A DNA stretch of 46,443 nucleotides from a virus. A program made the position numbers and the translations under genes. The notes under the pieces were generated by a model, which had not been told where the DNA came from, made no database searches, and was given only the letters and a program-made list of their open reading frames with translations. Position 1 is the first letter of the stretch. Each line of letters opens with the position of its first letter. The stretch is taken from IMG/VR virus record IMGVR_UViG_3300005606_000002, positions 1-46,443 of that record; one strand, given 5' to 3'. Below are positions 10,162-19,600 of the stretch, piece after piece.

Positions 10162-11697
10162 TTAGAACTCTACAACGATTTTGATGTCTTCAATTTGGTC
10201 GCCCGCCCTAGAGATTGCTCTCCTATTGTCTATGTAAATTACTTTACCTGAATCCTTTTTCACTTCAGGTTTGGCGTAACCAGATGTGAATGACATACCT
10301 AAATCATATTCTGTGTTGTTTATAACACGTGTTGCTTCACCAGGAACTACAGGGAAGTTGATGTCAGGGTCAACAGATGTACCTGATCCCGAACCAACGA
10401 TGGTGTTACCACCAGAGAACTCAACTTTGTTACCAGTAATCTCAGGGAATATACCATCAACTCTGTTTTGATAAAATTTCAAAACTTTAGTTATAGAGTT
10501 CCAAGAAACTACACGACCACGAGCAGTGACTTGTTGTCCACCCACAGTACGAGTTTGAGTTATGATTTCATCAGTATTAAATGATCCTGTGAAATCTGGA
10601 GAAAATATTACAGCGTTTGATGCTGACAAAGTAATCGCATCTGCCAATTCTTCTGTACCATACTTAAATGGGTTTAGAACTAAACCAATACGACGATAAT
10701 CATTATCAGTAGGGAAGTCTCCAGATCCCTCTGAGTATGTAAATTTAGTGTTGATCATTACACGGAAACCACCTAACTCAATAGCAGGAGTAGATCCGTG
10801 ACCACCTTTAGGTGGAATAATAACGTCAATGGCACCACCAGATCCTGTACCAGAACCAATACCATTAACTTCATCAACAACAATCTTACCGAAGGAATAG
10901 TTAGATCCTCCAGAAGTTACAGTTGCAGATACTATACGACCACCATCAACAACGATAGAAATACGTCCACCAGTTCCATCTCCTCTTAGAGGTATGTTTT
11001 CATATGTACCATTGTTATAACCAGAACCAGATGATTGGATAACAACAGTATCTATCTCTCCTCCTACAGCATCTGACTGAACAGCAGTATCAATTAATAC
11101 AGGCATATAGTCTGCTGAGAAGAATTTTAGAACCTGCCCCACTGGGATGGTGTACATATACTTCCAACGATAACCATCAGCAGTGGTGATAATAGAAGTA
11201 GAAGTGCCAGTGGGTTCGATCGTACTAGGTTTACCGTTCGGATCAGAGGGTGACGTTCCATTGTAGATACATTTGTAAACTTGATATGAACTGTTAACAA
11301 CGTAGAAATCAGCATCATATAGTTTAGTAGCACCACTAGAAGCAGTCTTACTAGATGAGTAGTCATTACGATACATATCGTAAACATAACCTAAACCACC
11401 AGTAGTTTGTTCTGGGGGTATCCAGTCAATACGACGTACAACTTGAATAGCGTCACTAGCAAGGACACGTTTCATAGAAATCATATCGTCATATGAATCT
11501 GAAAACTCTTGGAAAGAGTCAATAGGAGTAGGAGGATTATTCTCGTTATCCCACTCTTGAGGACGACCAATGAAAACATACAAACGGTCACGATTTGCAC
11601 CCGCAACGATGTCACTCTGAGTCGAATCTGGTCCCTCAAGTGATTTGATGAATTTTTCAGCGGTGAAAATTCTAAATTGATCGGTAAGTAATGCCAT
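10162..11697 (-). CDS. gp8: Baseplate wedge subunit gp8-like (511 aa)
   Basis: Several blocks align by eye with T4 gp8. The N-terminal part carries LYVFIGRPQEW (T4: ITFGRSEPW), VVRRIDWIPP and DGYRWKYMYTIPV (T4: DGYVWEYLFEIPP). The last 30 residues (SGKVIYIDNRRAI, then DQIEDIKIVVEF) match the T4 end SGEMIYMENRPPI...DQTEEINILFTF. T4 gp8 is 334 aa; the extra length is partly a glycine-rich insertion at residues about 215-305 carrying GSGY/GSNY motifs like those in neighbouring proteins. In T4, gp8 dimers join wedge arms and bind gp10. A perfect late promoter lies 23 bases upstream. The gene order gp25-gp6-(giant)-...-gp8 follows T4 with large insertions. Confidence 0.85.
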   Translation of the reverse strand: MALLTDQFRIFTAEKFIKSLEGPDSTQSDIVAGANRDRLYVFIGRPQEWDNENNPPTPIDSFQEFSDSYDDMISMKRVLASDAIQVVRRIDWIPPEQTTGGLGYVYDMYRNDYSSSKTASSGATKLYDADFYVVNSSYQVYKCIYNGTSPSDPNGKPSTIEPTGTSTSIITTADGYRWKYMYTIPVGQVLKFFSADYMPVLIDTAVQSDAVGGEIDTVVIQSSGSGYNNGTYENIPLRGDGTGGRISIVVDGGRIVSATVTSGGSNYSFGKIVVDEVNGIGSGTGSGGAIDVIIPPKGGHGSTPAIELGGFRVMINTKFTYSEGSGDFPTDNDYRRIGLVLNPFKYGTEELADAITLSASNAVIFSPDFTGSFNTDEIITQTRTVGGQQVTARGRVVSWNSITKVLKFYQNRVDGIFPEITGNKVEFSGGNTIVGSGSGTSVDPDINFPVVPGEATRVINNTEYDLGMSFTSGYAKPEVKKDSGKVIYIDNRRAISRAGDQIEDIKIVVEF

Positions 11698-11719
11698 TGG
11701 ATACTATGTACCTTCCTTT

Positions 11720-11727
11720 TATTTATA
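11720..11727 (-). promoter_or_regulatory. T4-type late promoter before gp8-like gene
   Basis: The minus strand reads TATAAATA, an exact match to the T4 late consensus, 23 bases upstream of the gp8-like ATG, in the short gap after the stop of the 623-aa gene. Confidence 0.75.
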
Positions 11728-11732
11728 GTAGT

Positions 11733-13604
11733 TTAGTCAGGTTCGTTTCGGATATAGGATGGATAATTTATAAATTGGATAACACCTATGGCACCTGACG
11801 TACCTCCAGTGATATTTTCGTTCTTATTCCAAAGATAATTTCCTGAGTTTGCAACTGGATTATTAACAACAAGAACCTTTGTAGTTGCATCCCAAGATAC
11901 AACTGTTGCTGCTACTCCACTTAAACTTCCTGTGACAGTTTCACTCTGTGTAAAATTATAAGAGTTATTCATAACACGGAAAGTAAACTCAATAGTTGCT
12001 AGGTGTAGTTCTCCATCACCTAAAGCACCTGCAACTGTGACAGTAGGAGATCTAGAAGGAAGAGACGAGTCTGTCATTTGGTCTCCAACTTGGAACAATG
12101 AAGTGTTTTGTCCACCCAATGTTTCCTCAATACCATATAGAGATGATGCAATACCACCATCAAGACTGATAGCATTTGCAAATTCTGTATTAGTATTTAC
12201 TAGATCAGGAATACCATCTCCTGCTCCTTGTAATTCATCATCATCTTCAAATTTTTTGTCTTGTATTAGACCAATAGGATCTGTTAACTGAACAATAGTA
12301 TCACCTATAGAATCAACTAATACGTGTGGTTCAACACCAGTTTCACTAGATGCTGCTACACCACCAATAAAGTCAATAACTTGAGATAAAGTATTTGATG
12401 ATCCACCGTCAATAAATGCTAATTTATCAACTTCAAATACCAAATATAGTGCATTGATCGCAGGTTTCCAGTCATATACACGAGCAATTTTGTTACTTGA
12501 ACTTTCAGATGTTCTTATAACACGATCTCCAACATTAAAAATATATTGACTAATACCATCTGCATTGTCAGCAAGTGAATCTAATGTAACTTTTTGATCA
12601 TATCTAAAATTAACAGCACGGTCACATCCTACAAAAGATGTAGCAGTTTTACCCGTATATCTAATAACTTCATTACCTATTAATATTTTTCCAGATCCAG
12701 GATAGGGTGCAGTAGTTTCGACAAATACTGTTTGATCAGAAATACCTACATTATTAATAAGACCAGTTAAATTATATAAGAATGAGTTAAATGCTTGTCT
12801 GTTTCTAGACCTTTTTATTAAATCAGTATTCCTAGTAAAAATTACTTGGGGTTCTGATGAAAAACCACCACCAGGATCAAGAATATCGATTGAAGTAATA
12901 GCACCAAGATCGACAGTAGCAAGTGCTCTAGCACCACCACCTCCACCACCATTGAGTAAGATAACGGGAGGTGTCTGGAAAAACTCACCCGCACTCGATA
13001 TGTTTATCTTTTTAACAATACCAAATTCATCTACTTCTGCAACACCAGTAGCACCCTGTCCACCTCCACCAGATACAATAATATTAATATCACCATTCTC
13101 ATAATTAGCACCAGTATCTTCTAATGCTAAACCAGTAATTAATCCAGTAACAGGTCTGAGTTCAGCACCTGATCCACCACCACCTTCTATTACAGCAGTT
13201 GTAGCATCATTAAAATATTGATCACCATTCGACAACATCTGAATGTATTGAATAGAACCCGCAGGAGCAATCAGTGTTCCATCAGGTGCAACTTGATCAG
13301 TGTCATATAATAATGCTTTTGCCTTCGCACCATATCCAATTCCTGTTGTTTCAAGTTTAATTCTAAATGGATCGTATCCAGTTCCAGGATCTAATACTTT
13401 AACAGCAGCAATTTGTCCGTTAGTAATTACAGGTTCAAGTATTGCTTCTCTTAAAGGTGTACCACAATTAGTAACTTTTAATTCTGGTGGGTCGCCCGCA
13501 ACATATCCAGTCCCTCCATCATTAACAAATACGTCCTTTATTCCGAACGTACTGTTAAAGATAGGTTCAATAACTGCTCCTGATCCTGGGACTGTTCTTG
13601 CCAT
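11733..13604 (-). CDS. Glycine-rich beta-repeat structural protein (623 aa)
   Basis: The first about 270 residues are a run of repeats of 35-45 residues that combine a 'dxGxGY' turn, a 'P.v...gGGGgGA.A.A.v' stretch and a short strand (examples: VNDGGTGYVAGDPPELKV, ISGGGGQGATGVAEVDEFG). Residues about 300-350 carry a module seen also in the giant protein: a strand, then GKILIGNEVIRYTGKT and FVGCDR. Residues about 560-600 (ATVVSWDATTKVLVVNN) resemble a part of the gp8-like protein. No enzyme motif, signal peptide or membrane segment was seen. The start is a TAATG junction with the preceding gene. A virion structural role, probably fibre or baseplate decoration, is inferred from context and shared modules. 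Confidence 0.8.
   Translation of the reverse strand: MARTVPGSGAVIEPIFNSTFGIKDVFVNDGGTGYVAGDPPELKVTNCGTPLREAILEPVITNGQIAAVKVLDPGTGYDPFRIKLETTGIGYGAKAKALLYDTDQVAPDGTLIAPAGSIQYIQMLSNGDQYFNDATTAVIEGGGGSGAELRPVTGLITGLALEDTGANYENGDINIIVSGGGGQGATGVAEVDEFGIVKKINISSAGEFFQTPPVILLNGGGGGGARALATVDLGAITSIDILDPGGGFSSEPQVIFTRNTDLIKRSRNRQAFNSFLYNLTGLINNVGISDQTVFVETTAPYPGSGKILIGNEVIRYTGKTATSFVGCDRAVNFRYDQKVTLDSLADNADGISQYIFNVGDRVIRTSESSSNKIARVYDWKPAINALYLVFEVDKLAFIDGGSSNTLSQVIDFIGGVAASSETGVEPHVLVDSIGDTIVQLTDPIGLIQDKKFEDDDELQGAGDGIPDLVNTNTEFANAISLDGGIASSLYGIEETLGGQNTSLFQVGDQMTDSSLPSRSPTVTVAGALGDGELHLATIEFTFRVMNNSYNFTQSETVTGSLSGVAATVVSWDATTKVLVVNNPVANSGNYLWNKNENITGGTSGAIGVIQFINYPSYIRNEPD
12840..13560 (-). repeat. 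GxGY / GGGGxGA coding repeats
   Basis: A series of about six imperfect repeats of 35-45 residues with a GxGY turn followed by a Gly/Ala-rich strand. The same repeat occurs in the gp8-like, 1104-aa and 6603-aa proteins, which suggests repeated duplication and transfer of one beta unit. Confidence 0.7.
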
Positions 13605-15283
13605 TACCTAATTTCTATAGTTCCATTCATAGATGAGTGGATTGTGCATTGATAATATAGAGTGCTTGGTGCATCAAAAGGAACTGTAAATGACTGCATA
13701 GAAGTTTGCGATCCAGAAATACCTGTAGTATATGGAGTTCCTGATAGTCCAGTTGTGGACTGAATTCTTAGTGGATGAGATGCTCCAGTAGTATTATTAA
13801 AATCATATGTAAATCCACGATAAAGAATTATATTAGGATCTGTAGATCCTCCTGATGGTAATCCAGGTCCATTAACTGTATAGTTTGTTTGTCCAACTGC
13901 ACTGAATGAATATAAAAGTGTTGGAGATGGTTTATATACAGTTGCATTATTATATCCTTTAATAACACTTGCTCCCGCAGGTGCACTAGAACCTTGACGT
14001 TTGAATCCTCTATCAACGTCTTCAAAAGTTGTACCATCATTAGCAACCTGTAGTTCACCATTAGTATCAATTTTAAGTTTTTTGGTACCAATATGAATTT
14101 CAGTTCCTGTAGGAAGAACTAAGTTGTTACTTCCATCAAGTGATATTTTCTTAGTACCACCACTACCAAATCTTATCTCAGAGTTTTCTGGAACCTCTAA
14201 ATTACCAGATCCGTCAAACTTAATAGACTTAGCAGCATCACCACCAAAACGAATATCTGTTCCTGTAGGTAAATCTAGGTTATTATTTCCGTCAAACTTA
14301 AGTTCTTTAGCAGAACCAGTAGTACCAAAACGGATAGAACTTGAAGCAGGAAGTTCAAGAATTCCATCAGTATCAAATGTTATATCACCAAAACCGAACT
14401 TTAATTTCTGTGCACCAAGATCTACAGCACCATCTTCTTGTTCAGTAATTAATTTATTTTTAGATGAAATCTTAACATTACCAGATACTGCTAGTTCTTG
14501 TGTTTGGTTAGCAGTTCCTGTAGCACTAACTGTAACAGTACCACGAGTAGCACCTGCTTCAGCAGTAAATGATGCGAATGTTGCTTCAATTTTATTGCCA
14601 TTAACATCCTCAATTTCTAAAGGTGTTCCTACTTTCATCGCACCAAAACGTAAACGAAGACCCTCTTCTTCTGTAGAGTTTTCTGACGCTAATTTAGACG
14701 TGATAGTACGAGTAGCACCTGTGTCTATACTATGAACAGTATGTTCTTTTCTCTTTCTACGAGTAATCTCTTGATCAGATCCTATAGAAATACCTGTATC
14801 ATCCATCCAAATAGTAGAACTGGATAGATATAAATCCCTAAACTTAAGTGAAGTACTACCTAAGTCATATGTGTTGTCGGTGTTTGGTAGAAAATGAGTT
14901 GAAATAACAACGTTATTAGAACCATTGTTAGTCAAGTTAGTAATGGCATTGCCCCCACCGCCACCACTACCTTGTAGGTCATCACCAGGTTGGAATCTTG
15001 AGTTTGCTGTATTCCATTTCAATACTTGACCATTACCTATACCAGTCAAGTCAACATCAGTCAAATTAGATGATGCCAGATCTCCTTCAGTAAATACTGA
15101 TCCATTCCATTTAAGGACTTGGTTTGTTGATGGTGATCCAACACTAATTTGCAAATTAGTATTATCACCAAGTTGGGTGTATAACTCGTTAATTACATTA
15201 TTAACTTTTATAGCACCGTCTCTGAGGGTATCTCCTGTACCATCATTTGCCGATAGACCGACGTTTACATTCTGCTTAGCCAT
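13604..15283 (-). CDS. Repeat-rich fibre-like structural protein with C-terminal cupredoxin-like domain (559 aa)
   Basis: The N-terminus (MAKQNVNVGLSANDGTGDTL, then RDGAIKVNNVINELYTQLG) resembles the start of structural proteins in T4-like marine phages. Residues about 305-415 hold four to five tandem units of about 26 residues of the form 'LPxxxxIRFGxxxxKxIKFDGxxN'. The last about 110 residues look like a cupredoxin: a strand with LYRGFTYDFNN, His503 (SHPLRI), and a C-terminal loop with Cys546-x2-His549-x2-Met552, the order of type-1 copper ligands in plastocyanin-like proteins, though the C-H-M spacing is shorter than in plastocyanin. Copper binding is inference; the fold could be used purely structurally. 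The gene has a late promoter and overlaps the next gene by TAATG. Confidence 0.8.
   Translation of the reverse strand: MAKQNVNVGLSANDGTGDTLRDGAIKVNNVINELYTQLGDNTNLQISVGSPSTNQVLKWNGSVFTEGDLASSNLTDVDLTGIGNGQVLKWNTANSRFQPGDDLQGSGGGGGNAITNLTNNGSNNVVISTHFLPNTDNTYDLGSTSLKFRDLYLSSSTIWMDDTGISIGSDQEITRRKRKEHTVHSIDTGATRTITSKLASENSTEEEGLRLRFGAMKVGTPLEIEDVNGNKIEATFASFTAEAGATRGTVTVSATGTANQTQELAVSGNVKISSKNKLITEQEDGAVDLGAQKLKFGFGDITFDTDGILELPASSSIRFGTTGSAKELKFDGNNNLDLPTGTDIRFGGDAAKSIKFDGSGNLEVPENSEIRFGSGGTKKISLDGSNNLVLPTGTEIHIGTKKLKIDTNGELQVANDGTTFEDVDRGFKRQGSSAPAGASVIKGYNNATVYKPSPTLLYSFSAVGQTNYTVNGPGLPSGGSTDPNIILYRGFTYDFNNTTGASHPLRIQSTTGLSGTPYTTGISGSQTSMQSFTVPFDAPSTLYYQCTIHSSMNGTIEIR
14040..14372 (-). repeat. 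Tandem ~26-residue 'IRFG...KFDG' coding repeats
   Basis: Units include SSIRFGTTGSAKELKFDGNN, TDIRFGGDAAKSIKFDGSGN, SEIRFGSGGTKKISLDGSNN and a shorter last unit EIHIGTKKLKIDTNGE. The regular length and alternating strand pattern suggest a beta-helix or fibre shaft. Confidence 0.8.
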
Positions 15284-15307
15284 AGTAGGGGGTTTTTTCT
15301 ACAGTTT

Positions 15308-15315
15308 TATTTATG
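15308..15315 (-). promoter_or_regulatory. T4-like late promoter (one mismatch)
   Basis: The minus strand reads CATAAATA, one mismatch from TATAAATA, 25 bases upstream of the 559-aa gene's ATG. It overlaps the stop of the upstream YHYH gene. The spacing agrees with the other late promoters in this window. Confidence 0.6.
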
Positions 15316-16678
15316 TCATATCAAAAGATTCTGACGTATTATCCAGAAAAACATCTTGTCTAGTAAAATCAGGATTGTTATTGTCCCGATCAAATGTAAC
15401 TGGAGTCATATCGTACTTTCCAATACCAGTATCAAATTTAAGGATAGTGGAATAATCTATAGACGTTCCAGAACCTGTTACAGTAAGGATCGCCAGATTG
15501 CTTATTAAGGGTGAGTTTTGTGCCTGAGTAGATGCACCAACTGGACCAGTCAATACACATCTATAACGATAACCAGTCATAAATGGTTGAGCATTTATTG
15601 TTAACGTTGCTGATGTATCACCAGTCAAATTAGACCAAGCAAATCCACCGTCTGTTGATACTTGCCACTGATATGCAATAGTATCATTTTGTGGTTGTAT
15701 CTCTGCCAACAAACTAAACTGTTGTGTGTTACCACTTTGAACAGTAGCATTTGTTGGTTGAAGTGTTATTACAATACTAGGGGGTTGAGAAGGAGTATCG
15801 CCACCATCATCAGTAGGTGGTGCAGTTTGTGTGAAACCATCATTAGCGGGTACTACCATTGCCTCTTTCGAGGTCAAACCCATCATAAAAGGAAATACTG
15901 GATTTCCAGAATTATCTTCAGTAAGAAAGTATGCAAAAGTACCACTAGGATACTCAGGTGTTACACAATATCTACCATTATGTGTGTCTAACTTACCTGT
16001 TCCACCAGTGTATTCATAATCTTCCATAAACACACCTGCGGGGTATGTTGTATCATATACAGGTCTTCCAGGTGCTTCTTGGACTCTTACTGTCCATCCA
16101 GAAGACATTCTGATTACAGGTGTAGTATTATCATTAGCATTGGTATATCCGTAAGGACCATACACAGGATAACCATCAAAACTAAAACCTATTATTTTAG
16201 AATGACCATCAGGGTGTCTAATATTATCACCATTATATTGAGATGAACCATAGTAATCATTGTATCCTGCCATCACTTGATTGGCATTCCAACAATCTAT
16301 GAAGTCGCTGTCATTATAACTGTACTGACCACTTGACTGAGGATAACCACCACAACTATCTTCTCCATAATTAACAGCAGAACCAATACCCGCTGCCACG
16401 TAGGAAAAACCCGACGGGGGAGACCCATCAGTTCCTGCACTAGGATTAAAGAAGACGACACCGTTTGCAGCAATACCAATAGCACCCAAACCGACAACCC
16501 CAGAATCAGACGTGTTTGATCCACCTCTGTAAACAAAGTTGTGGTTGAAAGAATATGATGTAATTGTGTTTGAATTGTTAGCATTAGGAAAAGTTCCTGA
16601 GTTCACTGGAGTTGGTAAACCATCACCAGTTACTGTTAGGACATTATTGCTACTATTATAGGATCCATTTGCTGCCAT
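15311..16678 (-). CDS. YHYH-domain structural protein with Ig-like domain (455 aa)
   Basis: Residues about 80-275 form a YHYH domain: characteristic blocks are DGHSKIIGFSFDGYPVYGPY, GVFMEDYEYTGGTGKLDTHN, GRYCVTPEYPSGTFAYF and NPVFPFMMG. Residues about 295-395 form an Ig-like domain with the pattern VQSGNTQQFSLLA...YQWQVSTDGG followed by a Y-R-C strand. A tail (TILKFDTGIGKYDMTPVTFD) follows. The function of YHYH domains is unknown to me; they occur in several copies in marine phage structural proteins. The gene starts 8 bases after the stop of the giant gene, which carries its own YHYH domain and an Ig-like C-terminus, so the two proteins look related by module duplication. Likely a fibre or baseplate decoration protein. 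Confidence 0.85.
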   Translation of the reverse strand: MAANGSYNSSNNVLTVTGDGLPTPVNSGTFPNANNSNTITSYSFNHNFVYRGGSNTSDSGVVGLGAIGIAANGVVFFNPSAGTDGSPPSGFSYVAAGIGSAVNYGEDSCGGYPQSSGQYSYNDSDFIDCWNANQVMAGYNDYYGSSQYNGDNIRHPDGHSKIIGFSFDGYPVYGPYGYTNANDNTTPVIRMSSGWTVRVQEAPGRPVYDTTYPAGVFMEDYEYTGGTGKLDTHNGRYCVTPEYPSGTFAYFLTEDNSGNPVFPFMMGLTSKEAMVVPANDGFTQTAPPTDDGGDTPSQPPSIVITLQPTNATVQSGNTQQFSLLAEIQPQNDTIAYQWQVSTDGGFAWSNLTGDTSATLTINAQPFMTGYRYRCVLTGPVGASTQAQNSPLISNLAILTVTGSGTSIDYSTILKFDTGIGKYDMTPVTFDRDNNNPDFTRQDVFLDNTSESFDMT

Positions 16679-16686
16679 AGTAGTAT

Positions 16687-19600
16687 TTAGTCGTCGTCGA
16701 AGATTTGTGTAGGTGTGAAGTTGTCAACCGTTGTTGCACCGATGTTGACGGTAAGAACAGCAGCAGTTGATAGAACAGGGATTGCACCGTTAGATGTGAT
16801 ACCAACACGATATTCATCATTTGTATCTGCCTGTGTAGTTCCAGGAGTTTCGTATGTAGCACTGGTTGCTCCACTGATATTATTCCAACTATTTGTTCCA
16901 TAATCTTTCTTCTGCCACTGATATGAAAGAGTTCCGTTATTAACGTTAACTGCTGAACCCATATACTGATGATTGCCACATACGTAATTAAGAGTAGCAG
17001 GAGCATCTGATGCAACTGTGATGCTGACACTACGTGTTGTAGCAGCAGCAAATCCTGCTGCGTATGTTGCATAATCTGCAACTTGATTTCCATTAAGACG
17101 ATATACAACACCAGTCTCATATCTTTCAGTTCCACCGTATGCGTCTGCATTCTCACTGAAGTAAATTGCGTGAGTAGTATTAGATACGTCATTTTGATTG
17201 AACTGATAAGTTGCTCCACGAACAAATGTAAGTGTTGGTGCTTCAGTATTTTGTGTAAACTGACCTCCTGTGAGGTAGTATCCTTTACCAGATCCTTGAT
17301 TGTAGTAAGGATGATTTACAGATTTACTATCAACTAAGACTGAGTAAGCAACAACATTAGATATTGTTACTGTTGCTGCAACTTGGAAGATAGCAGTTTG
17401 ACCTTGGTTGACAGTAATATTTCTAGGTGCTTCAGTGATTGTTATAAAGTTCTCAATAACTCCTGTTCCACCAGTCTCAGGTATAAAGTTAGGATCGTAA
17501 ATATCAATACCACCATTTAATGCAGGTCCTGTAGGTCCTAAGAAATCATCTGCAACAGTTGTGTTTGCAGTAATTGCAGGTAATGAATAACCTTGACCTG
17601 CGTTCTTAACATCAATCCTTGCAACACCGACAAGTGCTTTAATACGTCCACCAAATCCTGTTGAAGATATAACATCAACTTGTGGTCTTGTACTATAACC
17701 ATCACCAGAGTTTGTTAATATCGCATTAGTAATACGTCCCTTCTCAATCTCAGCAAGTGCAGAAGCATTACGTCCTTTAACTGCTCCACCGTACTCAAAT
17801 GTAATTAGAGAGTTAGATGATTCAATAAGAGCAACTGTTCTTGTTTCTTCTTCACCATCAATTCTAAGTTCATCACCTGCTTCAATAGGTGGTACAACTG
17901 TTGCTGCGATAACGTCAACATCAGAACCAACATAAGAGAATGCAACAAAGGTTGAACCTGCACGAGGAACTTCAGAGAAGATAATTCTAGAACCAACAAT
18001 TTCAAAACCAATTCCAGGTTCCTGTATAACACCATTTAACTGACATATAATATTATTCTCAGGTAAGATTGTATTTGACTGTACACCATCAGTTAGAGTC
18101 AATGAGTAGAATACTCCATTTAACTTCAAGTTGAATGAGTTACGTAATGAGTCAAAGTCGAATGATATATCATCTAATTGTCTTAACTTACCTTTATATA
18201 CACCGTGGAATGTTGATCCTATAGCAGGTGCTTCAGTAAATTGTATATTATCTGAGAATGCAGTAAATGCGTAATCAGCACCAGGTGGTTGTAAGATACC
18301 ATTTACAAAGATCATCATATGTCCTGCGGGATCTGGGAAGTATTGTGTACCATTTCCTTGAGTTAGTTTGAATGCAGTTTGTACACCATCAAATCCTCTA
18401 AAGAATCTACGTACTCTACCTCTCAATGATCTAGCAGATGAACAAGCACCTCTGAAACCATTATCTCCAATAATTTGTGAGTTCTTCTGGAATGTTCCTT
18501 GTGTTGCTTCTAGATGTAAAACAGCACGAGTACCAAACTGTGTAATCTTAGCAATCTTACCATATGCAGTTGTATCTGTTATTGTGACTGCACCAATAGT
18601 TGTATATACAGATGGGAATAGAGTTCCGACTGGTACTTTTGCTAATTGATATTGTGTATTACTTGCAATATCGCTTATTGTCACACCTTCTGGAGTTCCA
18701 GTTTCATTTGCAACATATACGTAATTAGTGTTTGTATCAATCTCAGTAACAGTCACTGTCCAACCAATACTAATACCACCAGATTGAATTTGTAACACGT
18801 CACCAACGTTAAATGTATCACTAACTCCAGTATCAGTAATTAATGCAGTATATGTAAGTCTTGTAATTTGCCTACCGTGTACATATTCACCGAAGTTAGG
18901 TAATGTAACGAACGATTCAATCTCAATAATTTGATCAGTAACAGATCCATAGATAACGTCTTGGGGTTTAAACTCTCCAGTTACTGTGGAGATGTCGTAA
19001 GTGATTCTACCACTCTGATTATCAATTAGTGCACCGTTATTGTTTCTAACAATTAGAGCAGTTGCTTTAGATCCAGTATCTGTAGAGAAGAACTTATCAG
19101 TTGCAATAAATTCACCCTGACGGAAGTTAACAAGAATCCTATCGTGCTCTCCAACATATGTACAGGTACCACCAGATGTAATACCTTCAATAATGTCACC
19201 TGCTGTAAATGTTCCATTATAATCAATTAGTTTAATATATGTCTCGTTATCGGTAGCAAGAACTTTACCAGTATTTGATGTAGCACCTTGAACAACAACC
19301 ATCTCACCATTCTGAATCTTAATACCAGTTCCACCACCTTGTGCAGAGAATGTATTGCAGGTCATATACTTTGCCTGATACATAACGTCTGCTAAATTAT
19401 CTTCCATACGAACTATCTGAGCAGTAGCACCAGAGGTTCCACCGTAGATAACATCAGCAAGGTTGAAACCTGCTTTGATTGGTGTTGGTACATCACGTGT
19501 TCCAAAAGTTGTAGGTACACGATCTACACCTGGATCTACACTAACAACAAGTGTATGTAATTGTGATGGAGTTCCTGGAGTTAGAACTATTGGTTCTCCA

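Noticed and set aside
14124-14735. A 203-codon plus-strand frame
   Set aside because: It lies antisense to the tandem IRFG...KFDG repeats of the 559-aa gene; its Ser/Pro-rich product is a by-product of the repeat's codon use.
16656-17225. A 189-codon minus-strand frame overlapping the end of the giant gene
   Set aside because: It is a shadow of the giant gene in another frame; its product is Leu/Gln/Ile-rich with no domain, while the giant frame carries Ig and cupredoxin-like patterns there.
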